Shown here one piece after another: positions 1 through 12,100 of a stretch of 64,000 bases of DNA. The first letter of the stretch is position 1. Each line of letters starts with the position of its first letter. Source of the DNA: Melitaea cinxia (taxonomy: Eukaryota; Arthropoda; Insecta; Lepidoptera; Nymphalidae); NCBI RefSeq assembly GCF_905220565.1, contig NC_059399.1, forward strand, positions 14,934,501 to 14,998,500, in the 5' to 3' direction. Under the pieces are notes generated by a model that had not been told where the DNA came from, did not search any database, and saw only the letters and a program-made list of their open reading frames with translations. The position numbers and the translations under genes are program-made.

Positions 1-1535
1 TTTGTATGAGACAATATAGTAAGGTTACCTGTAAGAGATTTCAGTTTTATGTCTGCCTGTTAAATATATACCCATACACAAATATATATATACCCATTAT
101 ACGTGAGTCTCCGTGACAAAATATTGTGTATAATCTTGTACGTATAAAAATTGTTAAATAAATTAAATAAATAAATAAATAAAGTAAAATATAAAGAGTG
201 AGTGAATAAATAAATAAATATACGCCACATAGATATAGCCTGTTCACGTGATATTTCCTCTTTCATAACTATTTTAGGGATCCATTTTCAACACTCAATA
301 GGACGGAAATAACTTTGGGCTTTAAGGGCAGTACAACATAAACGGCCAGATCACGATAAATATCTGTGTGGATTATAAAATGATATCTATCTATCTATTA
401 ATATATGTATAATGACTTACTGCTAAGGAAGAGTTTAGGCTATAATCTGTAATATAAGGTCTCAAGTAACTTAGGTTTACACAAAAAAACAATATCAAAT
501 CCTTGTGCTTCAACTTTACTAATACTTATATTTTGATGTTGTTTTCGATAAGCAGGATATGACCTTGCGATTACTAACTTCTTTGTTAAATACCTTTAAA
601 CAATTTGACCAGATTTTTTGTATATAAGTGTATAGGTTAAGAAAAGTCCCAGACAACATAGACTAATTGTAATTTTTTTAGGTATTATTTGTTCAAAAAT
701 ACAAAAACACATACTTGACACTTATTCATAAGCCTGCCGCAAAAACTCTAAAGAGTTTATCTAGACAAGTCGCCATATGTACTTATACACTATTATAGGT
801 AAATAATCTGTAAAATTAGAATAAATTTTTCATATGTCTTAGTTTGGTTTTTATTTTGGTTGTTCGTTCAAAAAAAAAAAAAAAACAGTAATATTTTGTC
901 CAGTCAACCAATACTTTTGACCCAATAAAAAAAATGACAAACAGTGATTGTTAAAAAGGATTAATGGAAAATTACTTGAAATATAATATTATCTTTCAGG
1001 ACAACAATTAATTATCTCAATAAGCGTTCTGAACTAGATTCAAATAAGTGAAACGAGTTCAAATAATTGTATTAATTTCATGATATCAATTTGATAACGA
1101 CGGCAACTTGTATACGCTTGTTAGTGTCGAGCTGAATAATATAATTACTTTATAGAACTAATTTTAATAATTCAATAAATTTTACTAATGACGACGGGAT
1201 TATTATTAACCTAATTACATATTTAATAGATAAACATTTACCACAATCTGGACGCTTGTTGTGTCTTCTTAATATGCTAAGGTAAATGTACATTATAATT
1301 ATGAGTTTTAAACACAAGAAAGTTAATTAATTTGTGTGCAAAAAATTGAACAATATTTGTGAAGCTATAGAAAATTGGGAGTGGAGCCTAAAAGGTAATG
1401 GTTGGAAAAATTGGAAGGAGAGAATTGGAGAATGGTCGGGCTGGACAAGTATTCCTGACCAAGTAAAGCCCATTCTTGGTAGCGCCTTAAATGATAATAG
1501 TTAAGAAAATACAAACATATAATATAATACACAAA
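1..1535. other. AT-rich non-coding DNA
   Basis: No coding region or recognisable element was found. The left part (about 150-235) is a degenerate TAAA/TAAATA simple repeat, and short A-runs occur near 867-885. The short open frames here are AT-rich chance frames with no protein-like composition. Intron or intergenic DNA is the likely nature. Confidence 0.6.
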
Positions 1536-1544
1536 AAATTGCTT

Positions 1545-1605
1545 TAACAGTCAGCTGTTACCTATAACACAAGCATACCGTAGGAACAGACGACACTCTA
1601 TGTTA
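1545..1605 (+). repeat. SINE C fragment (3' part only)
   Basis: The stretch carries the SINE C 3' signature, GTCAGCTGTTACCTATAACAC followed by GGAACAGACGAC, seen in the better copies at 23956-24207 and 32398-32648. The tRNA-like head is absent, so this is an old truncated copy. Confidence 0.5.
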
Positions 1606-1609
1606 CAAG

Positions 1610-2240
1610 ATAATATATATACAAATTACCTCAGTATGTTCGAGATGGTGAATGCAGAACAGATCACGATTAGGACCGACGAAGCAGCTATCGGACCTGT
1701 TAACAAAAATAAAAAATAATAAATAAAAATTGTATTGTCATACTTAATTTGATTTATCGAGATTTTTTTTTTTGAATTTATTATCAACAAAACTCATAAT
1801 ACAAACAATACAGTACAACAAAAACCACAGCGGATTGTAGTGTGAACTTAAGAGGTTTATGTATTAGCCAGTTACTTATTACTACTTTGATAACATTTAT
1901 ATTATGTTAAGGGTAGATGTAGGGGTTGTTAAAAACCCTATTCAATTCTTATACCGGTTATATACGTTGCGTATTTTACTGACGTCAAAGCGTGTTAAGG
2001 GATGCGCACTGACGCGAATTCTATTAAAATAGTACAACGTTGAAAACGAGAACCTCTGCGCTAACATTTTGACATACTAACAAAAACGTAAGTGGAAATT
2101 TAGTTTGGAATTGGCATTAAATTTTATTAAGACTTTTTAAATAAGCTTTTTTTCTATAATCAATATAAATAATAATGGAACAAGAATATAAGTTAAACAA
2201 CAAAAAATATCACTTAAAAACAAAAAAAAAACTTTTTCAT
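1610..2240. other. non-coding, nothing recognised
   Basis: AT-rich sequence without open frames of note, splice-flanked exons or copies elsewhere in the window. Confidence 0.5.
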
Positions 2241-2253
2241 TAGTTTTTAGTTG

Positions 2254-2370
2254 CTGTAAAGTATCCGAAACGTTGGACATCTAAAAAAGTTAATAAACCG
2301 CGATAAAATCCGAAAAAGTTGTTTCATTTCAATGAGTTAAATTCGCGTAAACATTAGAAAACAATAAATA
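2254..2370 (+). repeat. Repeat family D copy
   Basis: It shares the blocks AATAAACCGCGATAAAATCC, GAAAAAGTTGTTTCAT and CGCGTAAACATTAGAAA with copies at 18600-18700 (minus), 19185-19290, 32697-32830 and 41905-41985 (minus). No coding capacity is seen. The class is unknown; the 18.6/19.2 kb pair lies in inverted orientation and could be termini of a DNA transposon. Confidence 0.6.
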
Positions 2371-3029
2371 ATAACTTTCCTTTAACGAATAAAATCCCTA
2401 TTATCGTATTTTAAAGAAATAGAATAAAAATATATATCAGATTCTTGTCCTTTTCAGCCTTGTTAAGGAAAATAACATCTGTACCGAGATTTTCTCGAAT
2501 TTTCTCTTATATTATTATATTCGTGTCTTTATTAAGTGTGAAACCCTTAAATTAATTAAAGAAGTTTTTATATTTATACACACGTAAGCAAACACTCTCA
2601 TCACTTCATTATAAAAAAATAAAAAAAAACGTATGCAAGTTGACAGGTTCTAATAGTTTCCAAAATGAGAAAACAGTCTAAACTTATGTTCCATATCCTG
2701 CTCCCTTATATAACTCCCTGCATTAGTGTGTATATTTAGCTCCAATGAAAAATACTATAGCACACCATTTACACGCTCAAGTGGTAAGCCTATGTATACG
2801 TTATTTTTTCAAGATTATTATTATTCTAGGTTACTGTTAGTTTCCAGAGCTAAAACTGTGGAAATGGAAAGTAGCGGTAGAGTCGGCGAGTAGACGTGCC
2901 GCACAATTTACAATTATTTCGTGATTGAAAGACATGTCAGAACAAAGGTACACTTGAAGAAAGTATCGTATCATATCGTCAGTAGTTTGTAGCTATAATA
3001 ATTTTGTTTGCTCAAAAAAGTAACAAGTA

Positions 3030-3416
3030 ATGTAACGTATGTAGACGAAAAGTAGTCAAATATTAGTCAAAATATAGTAATCTAATCTTGATTTAATTTA
3101 AATAGGACCACAAGTCAAGTATCAGCTTTCGATTGAAATAAGAATCATCAAAATCGGCGCACGCAGTGAAAAGTTACACGGTGTAATACAACGTAAATCG
3201 ACAAAAAATAGTCAAGTAAATACGCATTATTAGGTGTAACTCGAAAAGTATTTGTTAGATCTCAATTACATTTAAATGGGACCACATTACGCGCACTTTT
3301 TGATTTAAAAAAAATCATCGAAATCGGTCCACTCTGTCAAAAGTTCTGAGGTTATACGGGATAAAAAACATACAATCGAATTGAGAACTTGCTCATTTTT
3401 CAGAAGTCGGTTAAAA
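3030..3416 (-). repeat. Two-unit copy of MITE-like family E
   Basis: Two related blocks lie in tandem (about 3030-3200 and 3190-3416). Each has the order 'AATACGCATTA or equivalent, ATCTCGATT, GGACCACAT, ATCATCGAAATCGGTCCAC'. The right end is GAAGTCGGTTAAAAAG, the family E terminus. The same two-unit layout recurs at 22525-22905. E copies elsewhere (19424-19865, 49010-49416) have inverted AACCGACTTCAA ends. Confidence 0.6.
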
Positions 3417-5140
3417 AGACTTGAAAGTTACATCGCCGTAAAGCATCTTTTATTTACGATAGAAACATATTATTTATATGTTTAACCGTAAAGGATAACA
3501 TATCAAACATTTTGCCATATTGAATTATTCGTACATTTACATAAATATCTTATCAAGTTTACGTTTGTTTATACATAAACAAATAAGTTAAAGGACGACA
3601 GAAATAGGAGTTATTAATGTCATATCCTAAAACAAGAAAACAACTTCCGTTTCTGTAAAAAATATATCAAATGTTATTTTATGATAAAAGCTGAGACATT
3701 CATATATCAAAGGAAGACATAATACATACTTTTACCGTTTCCGTATTATGATTCTATGATAATAATAATAATAATAAAAAACATTGACACACAGTTGGTA
3801 ACATCAGTTCTTAAATGTATATGTAGCTAGCTAGTGTAACTGATGTTTTTTTATTTTTTTTTTATTTAAAATTAACATCCACGAGCTCAAAATGCCCATG
3901 CCTTTTGTTAAACATGAATTATAATACTTTATTTTATCATTAAAACTATAAATCGACAGTCTTACATAAAAACAGTATACACATCATACATAGACGATGT
4001 TTTAATTGTGAAAACTATTTGATCTAAACATAGACCAAAGCATATTTGTTGCTTCTTACCAGTTTCATTTTTTAGTACTCTCCGCTAAGGAGTTTTTTCT
4101 GCAAGACACCACAGACTACTGGAAGAACAGTGCGAGCGGTCCTAACCCTAAAGAAGTTATTGCTCTGACAACATTTTCGACAATCAGCATTAAGTCATCG
4201 TGGATAATGTCCAAACCTTTATCCTAATAAAGAAGAGGCCTGGTAGTGTTTCGGTACATGTTTTTTCTGATATTGCTAGTACCTTAGAAACGTCTGACTA
4301 AAATATGTCGTGTAGTAGTAGTTTACTAGTTACTAGTTTTACTTCCTAGCCTTCATTCCAATTTTATATGAGAAGAAAAATAATCAGTTTTTCACTAAAT
4401 TATTAATTACACTTTGTTCGTTGTAGGTACAATAACTGTCGTACAAAAATGACTAGACTAGCTGTATCTTGCGCGCGTTGCTACGCTTTTTTTTTTGGTC
4501 GTACCAACTCAGAAACCTTTTGCACTCACTCACAAACTCATGCACAACACTTTACTGAAGATCATGACATGATCAAATGCATATTTTACGATTCTATAAA
4601 GGACATACAGACAAGCATTCATTTTATGTTTATTACTAGATTGCGGCCGATTTTCATAATCTGATTTTGCGAAATAAAAATAGTATATTGACAAAAAAGT
4701 TACAAAATTTATGTTAAAAGTCTATTACCTGGTAATTGCAGATTAAAAGTTTCTACCCACTGGTCGTTAAGTACAAATAATTCATATAGTTTATTTAGGA
4801 GCTCCATTTTTAAGTACCGACTTTTCGTAATTAGCAAAATTATAACTAAACACATACCCAAAACATTTTGATTTAGAGGTAAACAATAACTAAATACATT
4901 TTGAAAAATATTTCATTCGCATCTCATTAACTTGTTTGTAAAAACAAATAGTTTACATAAAGCGTAAAATTTTTGTTATTAATGCGAACGAATTTCAAAC
5001 AGCTTGAAAGCAGCCAAAAATTGTCAGTGACCTAAGCAATCGTCACCTTAGTTGGAGTTAAACACATAAATAATACAAGGCAATAACAACACCGTCAGCT
5101 AACTGCGGCGTGCCACTGTTATTGCTTCTATCTACAATCC
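3417..5140. other. non-coding, AT-rich
   Basis: An AAT simple repeat lies near 3757-3778 and several homopolymer runs occur. A short plus-strand frame at 4449-4664 starts with ATG but has no recognisable protein features. The segment 4076-4300 is less AT-rich and unique within the window; its nature is unknown. Confidence 0.5.
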
Positions 5141-5145
5141 GTATC

Positions 5146-5201
5146 CAACCGTTCGACCGCCCAACCGCCCAGCCACCCGACCACCCAACCATCCAACCAC
5201 C
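5146..5201. repeat. 8-bp GC-rich minisatellite
   Basis: Seven consecutive 8-bp units fit the consensus CRACCRCC: CAACCGTT, CGACCGCC, CAACCGCC, CAGCCACC, CGACCACC, CAACCATC, CAACCACC. It is strongly C-rich on the plus strand, unlike the AT-rich surroundings. Confidence 0.85.
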
Positions 5202-5455
5202 CAGACTCGCCCGCTCCTAATGCAACATTCTTACGTGACAACGATTTATCCACCATGTATTGTTCTCCTTAATTTATTGCCTTTTAAATTCCCTGAATTA
5301 TATTCAGTTCAAACAAAAAACTCTGACCATTTCGAGCGTGATTGTGTCATACATTTGTAACAGAATTTTGCGAATTACGGCGAATTTTGCGGCTTCCGTT
5401 TTCGAGAGTAAGTATGAGTTTATATAATTTTGCTATTTAAAGAGTTTTATTAAAA

Positions 5456-5457
<2 letters not shown>

Positions 5458-5528
<71 letters not shown>
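5458..5528. repeat. (AT)n microsatellite
   Basis: About 70 bp of uninterrupted AT dinucleotides directly abut the end of the Helitron-like element that follows. Confidence 0.97.
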
Positions 5529-5529
<1 letters not shown>

Positions 5530-5530
<1 letters not shown>

Positions 5531-5800
5531 CTGTAGCTGTGCCCGCGACTTCGTCCGCGTGGAACTAAATAAAGTTCTAAAAAAAAGTAGCCTAAGTTAC
5601 TCCTTATTACATCAGCTATCGGCAATCGGTCCATTTTTTTCAGAGGTTAGCCGGAACAAGCAGACAGACAGACAAACAGACAAAATATGTAAAAAATGTT
5701 ATTTTGTTATATGTACCGTGTATACATCCATATGCATTTAGTAAAAAGCGGTTATTTTAATATTACAAACAGACACTCCAATTTTATTTATTTGTATAGA
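5530..5800 (-). mobile_element. Helitron-like non-autonomous element
   Basis: Read on the minus strand it starts TCTATACAAATAAATAAAAT and ends in GCGGGCACAGCTA. The same family with intact ends lies at 36404-36722. It shares blocks such as CATATGCATTTAGTAAAAAGC and AGACAGACA. It has no coding capacity. The terminal CTAG is not preserved because the 3' end runs into the AT microsatellite. Confidence 0.6.
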
Positions 5801-8238
5801 TTTGACTTGTGTTTATAAATCTGTTAAACAAACATAATAAAACAAAATAAAATGCGATTCGCTGTTGAACATATCTCCAATATGAATATGTAACATGTAA
5901 TTTGCGTGTAATAAAACACTTAATGATAGCACGGCAACAAGAAATAAGGTGTAACATAATACTCCGCTATTACGAAAGGGGATCGACCATACTTCTTATG
6001 TACCCGTAACCCGTTGATGCCGCTTGGGGTGTTGTAGAACGCGTTACTTATTTTTTATTATCTTTTTTGTTATTTTTCATAAGATAATCTTTTTTTATGT
6101 TATTTTTAATTTTGAATGTTAGTTTAAATATGTGAACCTAGTTATACGTTCATAATTAAGTCAGAAGTTACGGCTACGTTTTTTCAAACTTATAACTACT
6201 CTCAGAAAATTTAGGCAGATTTCAAAGATCGTCTTATCTTAGAAATTTTATTTACTTATAATAGTTTTGGATAACAAATACCAATTTAATATTTAGATTC
6301 AAGCCTGGTGACATCCCACTAGTAGAGGTAATCTAAATTAACATTATGAGATGATGAACGTGTGTGATGTGTGAGAGATGAAAAAATAGATCTTTATTAC
6401 ACTGCATCACTGTTCTATTGTGGAAAATGGAACTTTTGCGCAAGGTCTACCATATAATGTATCAAATATTATTATAATATATGACGTAATCGGTTATATT
6501 ACAGTTATCTGCAAACGCATATATTTGTGATGTGTTGTAACCGTAGACAAAGACCTTTCAATTGATATCAGTTGCTATCGCCATATTAATACAAGCATTA
6601 TCAGAGGCTAAATTTGCTTTACCACTATTATCTATTGTGATTTGCTTCACTCAATTATATTGATCATATTCCTTGTTCTGCAGCAGTAGCCTACATTATG
6701 CTTAGTTTAGAAGTTTACTATCAGTCATATCCATTTTGTACCTGTATTATCACGTATTATACGTTATATTTTCGTCTCCAAGACTGGTTCCATCGTAATA
6801 TTAAATTTAATTTTAACTGTGTAAGTGTAACAAATAGACAATAAGAGTTGCTTTCGCACTTACGATAGGTACTTTATACTTTAGAAAAAATGTCGTACTT
6901 GTAGATACGGTTCTGAAATTTTTGTATCACGTATAAAAAAAAGAAAAAAACTATTTCAATCCTATTTCGCCGTTTATTTGATTTATTAATATATTAATTA
7001 ACATTTAATTTTTAAAGCTGTAATGTTCGTGTTATACTCTTCGAATGACAATTCAAATAGCAGTAGACTATGTATTTAAAGATGTAAAAATTAATACCAT
7101 TATTAAAACATGATAATTAAACAACAATGATTTTACAGCTGCGAACAAAAGTTGAAGGAAAATGTATACACTAATTGAGTCTTGAGAAAACAAAAATGAT
7201 TCAAAATCTCCTCAATCGCTAGACCGACATAACATCCTAATAATGGCGAGCGATGGTGGGTTAAATATAATTATAATCCCGGATGAAGGTCGGATCCGAC
7301 ATAATTATGTCGGATTTGTCCGCCCCGCGCCCTCGCCTACTTTTCCTTCAATCTTCCTGTACACGCGATTTTTATGGTAATTACTCTTTTATCATCATGT
7401 CATAATTCAATTTTACCTCACGAAAGCTGTAAGTTACGATTAATATTTGGTCGAGGAGTCGTTATGAAAATTTACTTTCCCAATATATATATTTTTTTCT
7501 TGTATTTTAAGATTCATTATTTGAGATAGAGAGGATCACGATGTCTCAGTTATTAGAATTTGAAATATAGTTAAAAGGAAAAATACGACTCAACTAATTA
7601 TATTTTAAGGTTCATTATTTAAGGGGAACGGAAATGTTCCCTTATTAAAATTTAAGGTAAAACACAAAATTCAGTATTTTCTAAGAACATATTTGTAGTT
7701 ATCGGAGGAAAATCTATTCACTGATGTTGAAATACTAAAATTTCTTTTTTGTAAATGAAATAAATCATCAAAAAATATATATAAACTGTTTATTGTTTGT
7801 TTCCAAAAAAAAAAAATACTTTATACGTTTCCAATTGGTATTAATATCATAAAATTTTCCATCAATTTACGTAAAGTTATTCCCCTCTCTGCATCGCCAG
7901 CAGTTTCTTACCTATATAAAACTAAAAGCAATTTCATAAGACCATAATCACAAAGTTACTAGTCTCGTACAAAACTTCTATGCAAAGAAAATAGACGCCA
8001 AGTTTTAGATGAAATTAAATTCCACCAAATTCTACGGTGCTTAGAATAATTTCACATACTACAGTTACTGGAGATCAAATAGCTTTCCTTATTGTAGAAT
8101 TATATTTTGAACATTTTATAATCCAGAATACAACAATACTTTATAACTTTTAATCATAATCCTTTAATTTTCTTCAAAAGTTGAAATCATATTAGTTCAC
8201 ATTTCGTGTTAGATTAGAAATCTATGTTCTAATTTACC
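5801..8238. other. non-coding, with one GC-richer block
   Basis: Mostly AT-rich unique sequence without exons. The block 7215-7375 is notably less AT-rich and contains a 22-bp perfect palindrome (separate entry). Such a block may be a conserved regulatory element, but this cannot be shown from one sequence. Confidence 0.5.
7294..7315. promoter_or_regulatory. 22-bp perfect palindrome
   Basis: Left half ATCCGACATAA is followed directly by its exact reverse complement, with no spacer. An adjacent CGGATCCG palindrome overlaps the left end. Such a dyad would suit a dimeric DNA-binding protein, but no factor is recognised. Confidence 0.4.
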
Positions 8239-8249
8239 TTAGAAAATAT

Positions 8250-8592
8250 CGCTTCAGCCTGTAATATCCCACTACTGGGCATAGGCCTCTTTCCCCATGT
8301 AGGAGAAGGATCAGAGCTTAATCCACCACGTTGCTCCAATGCGGGTTGGCGGACATATTCCCTACTATGAGTAACGATCGCTATCAGGTGTACATGATAA
8401 CAACCGGGACCGACGGCTTAACGTGCTCTCCGAGGCACGGTGGGGAGACCCACAAGGACTGCACAAACACCTAGACTACGGCAAACACCTGTATGGCCAA
8501 TACAAATGTTTGTCATGTGCGCGGATCGAACACGCAACCGCCAGCGCAACGGGTACAATCCATGGCTGTAACCGTTGCGCCACCGCGGCGTC
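8250..8592 (-). mobile_element. SINE A, complete tRNA-derived copy
   Basis: On the minus strand the element starts with a tRNA-like head (GGCGCAACGGTTA region, then a B-box-like GATCCGCGC site, here mutated from GATTCGATCCC). It continues through the SINE A body and ends in CCCAGTAGTGGGATATTACAGGCTGAAGC. An 11-bp target-site duplication, TTAGAAAATAT, flanks it at 8239-8249 and 8593-8603, proving retrotransposition. Family copies: 18189-18527, 21397-22345 (interrupted), 31414-31761 and several degraded ones. Confidence 0.85.
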
Positions 8593-8775
8593 TTAGAAAA
8601 TATGAGACATTTATAATTGTTTCGTTAGTATATATTACCTACACTCTTGGACACCTCACATATTTATTTACATTCTATTAAATATAAGGAAAGTTGTTCA
8701 GGTGTTGTGAGCCTTGAAGGCATTCTACGCTCGACGATATTACAGATACTTTAAAACGTTATTCTTTAAAAATAA

Positions 8776-8905
8776 ACTTGGCGCAGCGGCCATAGTACTG
8801 ACCGTTACGCTGGCAGTCGCGGGTTCGATTCCCGCTCACGACTGATTTTCGGACCCCCAACACAGGAGAAAATCCTACTGGGGGATCCGTTGAGTGTGAA
8901 GCGTT
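8776..8905 (+). mobile_element. SINE J (tRNA-derived)
   Basis: The head has a tRNA-like part: GGCGCAGCGG, then GGTTCGATTCCCGCTCACGA, a perfect Pol III B-box with T-arm pairing. The body that follows contains CTACTGGGGGATCCGTTGAG. The same tail occurs in reverse at 43320-43375. The region between the SINE and the Dong-like LINE is a TG/TAA-rich simple repeat. Confidence 0.65.
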
Positions 8906-8974
8906 TATAAAAAAAAACAGGCTAGAGGATTATCAATGTGTGTATGTGTGTAATACATACATACATATTGTTCA

Positions 8975-8991
8975 TAATAATAATAATAATA
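8975..8991. repeat. TAA microsatellite, 5' flank of Dong-like LINE
   Basis: A run of TAA units directly precedes the LINE 5' end, and a matching TAA run follows its 3' end at 12863-12882. Dong elements are known to insert in TAA repeats, so the two runs probably were one target microsatellite. Confidence 0.85.
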
Positions 8992-8999
8992 GTAGCCGT

Positions 9000-9069
9000 G
9001 TGGTTCCCGGCAGAGTAGAATAGGACCACCCCTTCCTACGCCTAGGGTGTCGTAAAAGGCGACTAAGGG
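9000..9069 (+). ncRNA. structured 5' head of the LINE (RNA fold)
   Basis: A 7-bp stem is formed by GTGGTTC (9000-9006) and GGACCAC (9023-9029). A second hairpin is GTCG-TAAAAGG-CGAC (9049-9063), followed by TAAGGG. The same two stems occur, with compensating base changes, at the 5' end of the SINE B family and in the element at 59466-59835. R2 elements carry a self-cleaving HDV-like ribozyme at this place, but I could not find the pseudoknot pairing needed to claim one here. Confidence 0.5.
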
Positions 9070-9158
9070 CAACAAAAGCTGCATAACACCCGCGCAGCCT
9101 CCTTGGAGAGCGTGAGTGCCTCTCCAAGTGAGTATATTAGCACTCAAAAAAAAATACA

Positions 9159-12100
9159 ATGATGGAGGAAGATTTAGAAAGGCGCATAGGGCCGCTGCCT
9201 GGGGGACGCCAGGGCGCGTCTGGAGCTGGCGCTGGACGTGGCAGCATGCGGGCCGCCAGCCAACCCCGCCGATCGGCACCACCACCTGACCGGTCGGGTT
9301 ATCCACCATCCCCACCAGTTGGCTTGGCGACGACAGAGCCCCAAGGGACTCAGCATTCGTTGCCCGCTGCTGGTGGAGTACGTCGCATGAGATGGACACC
9401 GAAAATGAACGAGAGTGTCATGCGTGCGTACTATAGGGCTGTGGGACGTGAAACCGGGCGGACTGGCTACCGGGCAGTAATGCACCGCGAGTTCCTACTG
9501 CTTGAGCCTACGCTAACTGTTACGGAACAGAACCTGGCAGATCGAGCTCGGTACATCCAACGAAAGGGCATATTTGACGCCGCCGAGCTCGAACGATTTC
9601 GACGTGAGGCTGCTCCTGAAGTCGAACCCGTGTCCACGGTGCGCAACGAAGTGTCAGCGCAACAAGAAGGCGTTCGTAGCGAAGCGCCTGTGGAGGTGAT
9701 CACTGAGGGAGCAGTCGCCCAAAAAGTAGAACAGATGAGAGGGATCTTGCAAGAGGCGATTTCCGAGACTCGAGGCGCTCCTCTGGAAATGAGACCGCGA
9801 CTCTCTCGCCTCCCCCTCAATGCCGCGACGCGGAATGCCATTGAGGCAGCCAACAGACTGTTGCCGCCCTATTTGGAAGGCAGCCTCAACTTGGAGGATA
9901 CGGGTTCTATTCTCTTCGGCGCTGCTCTAGCGGTGCACCGCCTTGTCGGAGCCAAGACCCAGGAGTCTGGACGCGCTACTCATAAGAATAGCGACGTACC
10001 AGCCTGGAAGAGGAGAATAGAACGCCGTATCAACCTGGCCAGGGCCCTCATTGGTAGGCTGCTAGCTTTCAGGTCGGGCAACACAAGGCCAAGGATTGTG
10101 CGCTCTGTTAGAATGGCCTTCAACGGGCTAGGCATCAGCCTCGATCAGCCTGACATAGCCGATAAACTAACGGAGCGCATCGACGGCCTGAAGCAGAGAA
10201 TCGCGGCATGGGGAAAGCGCATTCGCAGGTACTCTGAGAGAGTTGAGCGCTTTCGACAAAATCGCCTCTTCGTGAGTGATCAGAAAAGGTTCTATAGAAA
10301 GCTGGAGAACCCGATATCGGGCTCTGCTTCCCTAAAACCGAGTACGGTTGACCTCGTCGCCTTCTGGCGCAACATATGGTCAGGGGAGGTGGAGCACGAG
10401 GAGGGCCCTTGGATTGCAGCGGTTCAGGGCGCATGTGCTAAAATCGAACCGATGAACCCAATCGCCATCTCTACGGAGGACGTCAGTGGTGCGGTCCGGC
10501 GGGCTCCGAACTGGAAAAGTCCGGGGGCCGACGGTCTGCATCACTACTGGCTGAAAGGGCTCTCGGTCTGCCATGCGACCTTGGCTCGACAATACCAAGA
10601 GGCAATAGATCGGAAGACACTCCCGAACCTTTTCACTACCGGGATCACTCACTTAGCTCCTAAGTCCACCAACACCGCAGATCCCACCAACTACCGCCCC
10701 ATAACGTGTCTGACCTCCATCTACAAGACACTGATGTCCGTTCTGAGCTGTAAGATCTCACGACATATTGGTGAGTTTAATATCCTGCCTGCAGCTCAGA
10801 ACGGATGTCGTGGAGGCGGTCGCGGTACAAAGGAGCTCCTTCTCATCGACTCTGTGGCGGGCCAGCTTGTCAGACGCAACCGGCGGAACTTTTCGGCCGC
10901 CTGGATCGACTAAAAAAAGGCTTTCGACTCGGTGCCTCATTCATGGCTCCTGAGGGTCCTCGAGCTGTACAAGATTGACCAGGCAGTTCGAGACTTCCTC
11001 GGAGTATGTATGGGGCAATGGAGCACGATCCTATGTCTCCAGGGCGAGCGACTGACGGGTGCGGATGACCCAATCAGGATACGGAGGGGTATTTTCCAGG
11101 GTGATTGCCTGAGCCCACTATGGTTCTGCTTGTCCTTGAACCCTCTAAGCACCCTGCTGGAGCGTTCGGGGACAGGCTTTCAGTTTCGGAGAGGAGGTAC
11201 TAAAGTCTCCCACCTTCTCTACATGGACGACCTCAAATTGCTGGCACCTAACGCTGCACGCCTGCAGGAACTGCTGAAAATCACTACGGAGTTCAGCAGT
11301 TCCATCAGGATGCAGCTTGGAGTGGATAAGTGTGCGGTCGTGCATGTGGACAGGGGTCAGGTGACTCAATCGTCGCAGCTTAGTCTCGAATTAACATCAT
11401 TCAAGACCCTTTCCGAAGCTGAATCTTACCGGTATCTGGGTATGTCACAATGCATAGGGGTGAAGGAAGTGGACATGAAACAGGCAGTTTGCGAAATCTT
11501 TTTTGGACGGCTAACAAAAGTTCTTCGGAGCTATTTGTCAGGAGCCAACAAGGTCCGAGCCTATAACGCCTGGGTCATGCCCACTCTCTTATACACCTTT
11601 GGCATACTCAGATGGACTCAGACCGAACTTGACGCCCTGGACAGAAGAGTCCGCACAACTATGACGCACCATCGCATGCATCACCCTAAGTCGTCGGTCA
11701 TGAGACTGTACATCCCGCGGAAGTGTGGTGGTCGAGGCATGTTAAGCGCTAAGACCATGCATAACCGCGAGGTGTGCAGCCTCAGGGCCTACTTTGAAAC
11801 GAGACGGGACAGCCCTTTGCATGGTGACGTTTCAATGTATGACAAAGGACTAACCCTCCTAGCCTTGGCCAAAGAGAACTGGCAGAAACCGGTCGTACTG
11901 AGCACCTCTGACCGGGAGACCGTATGGATGGAGAAGGAACTGCATGGACGGTTCTACAAGGCGCTTCACGCGCCTCACGTGGACAGTAAGGCCTCCGTGC
12001 AGTGGCTGCGATTCGGCGACCTCTTTGGGGAAACCGAAGGTTTTGTCTGTGCAATACAAGATCAGGTGGTCAAGACGAACAACTACCGAAAGCACGTCCT

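Noticed and set aside
5437..5634. open frame with a long Tyr-Ile repeat
   Set aside because: It is the translation of the AT microsatellite.
9000..9069. a complete HDV-like ribozyme at the LINE 5' end
   Set aside because: The GGCGACTAAGGG strand is suggestive, but the nested double pseudoknot (P2 and P1.1) could not be drawn for the LINE and SINE B heads together. Kept only as a hypothesis.
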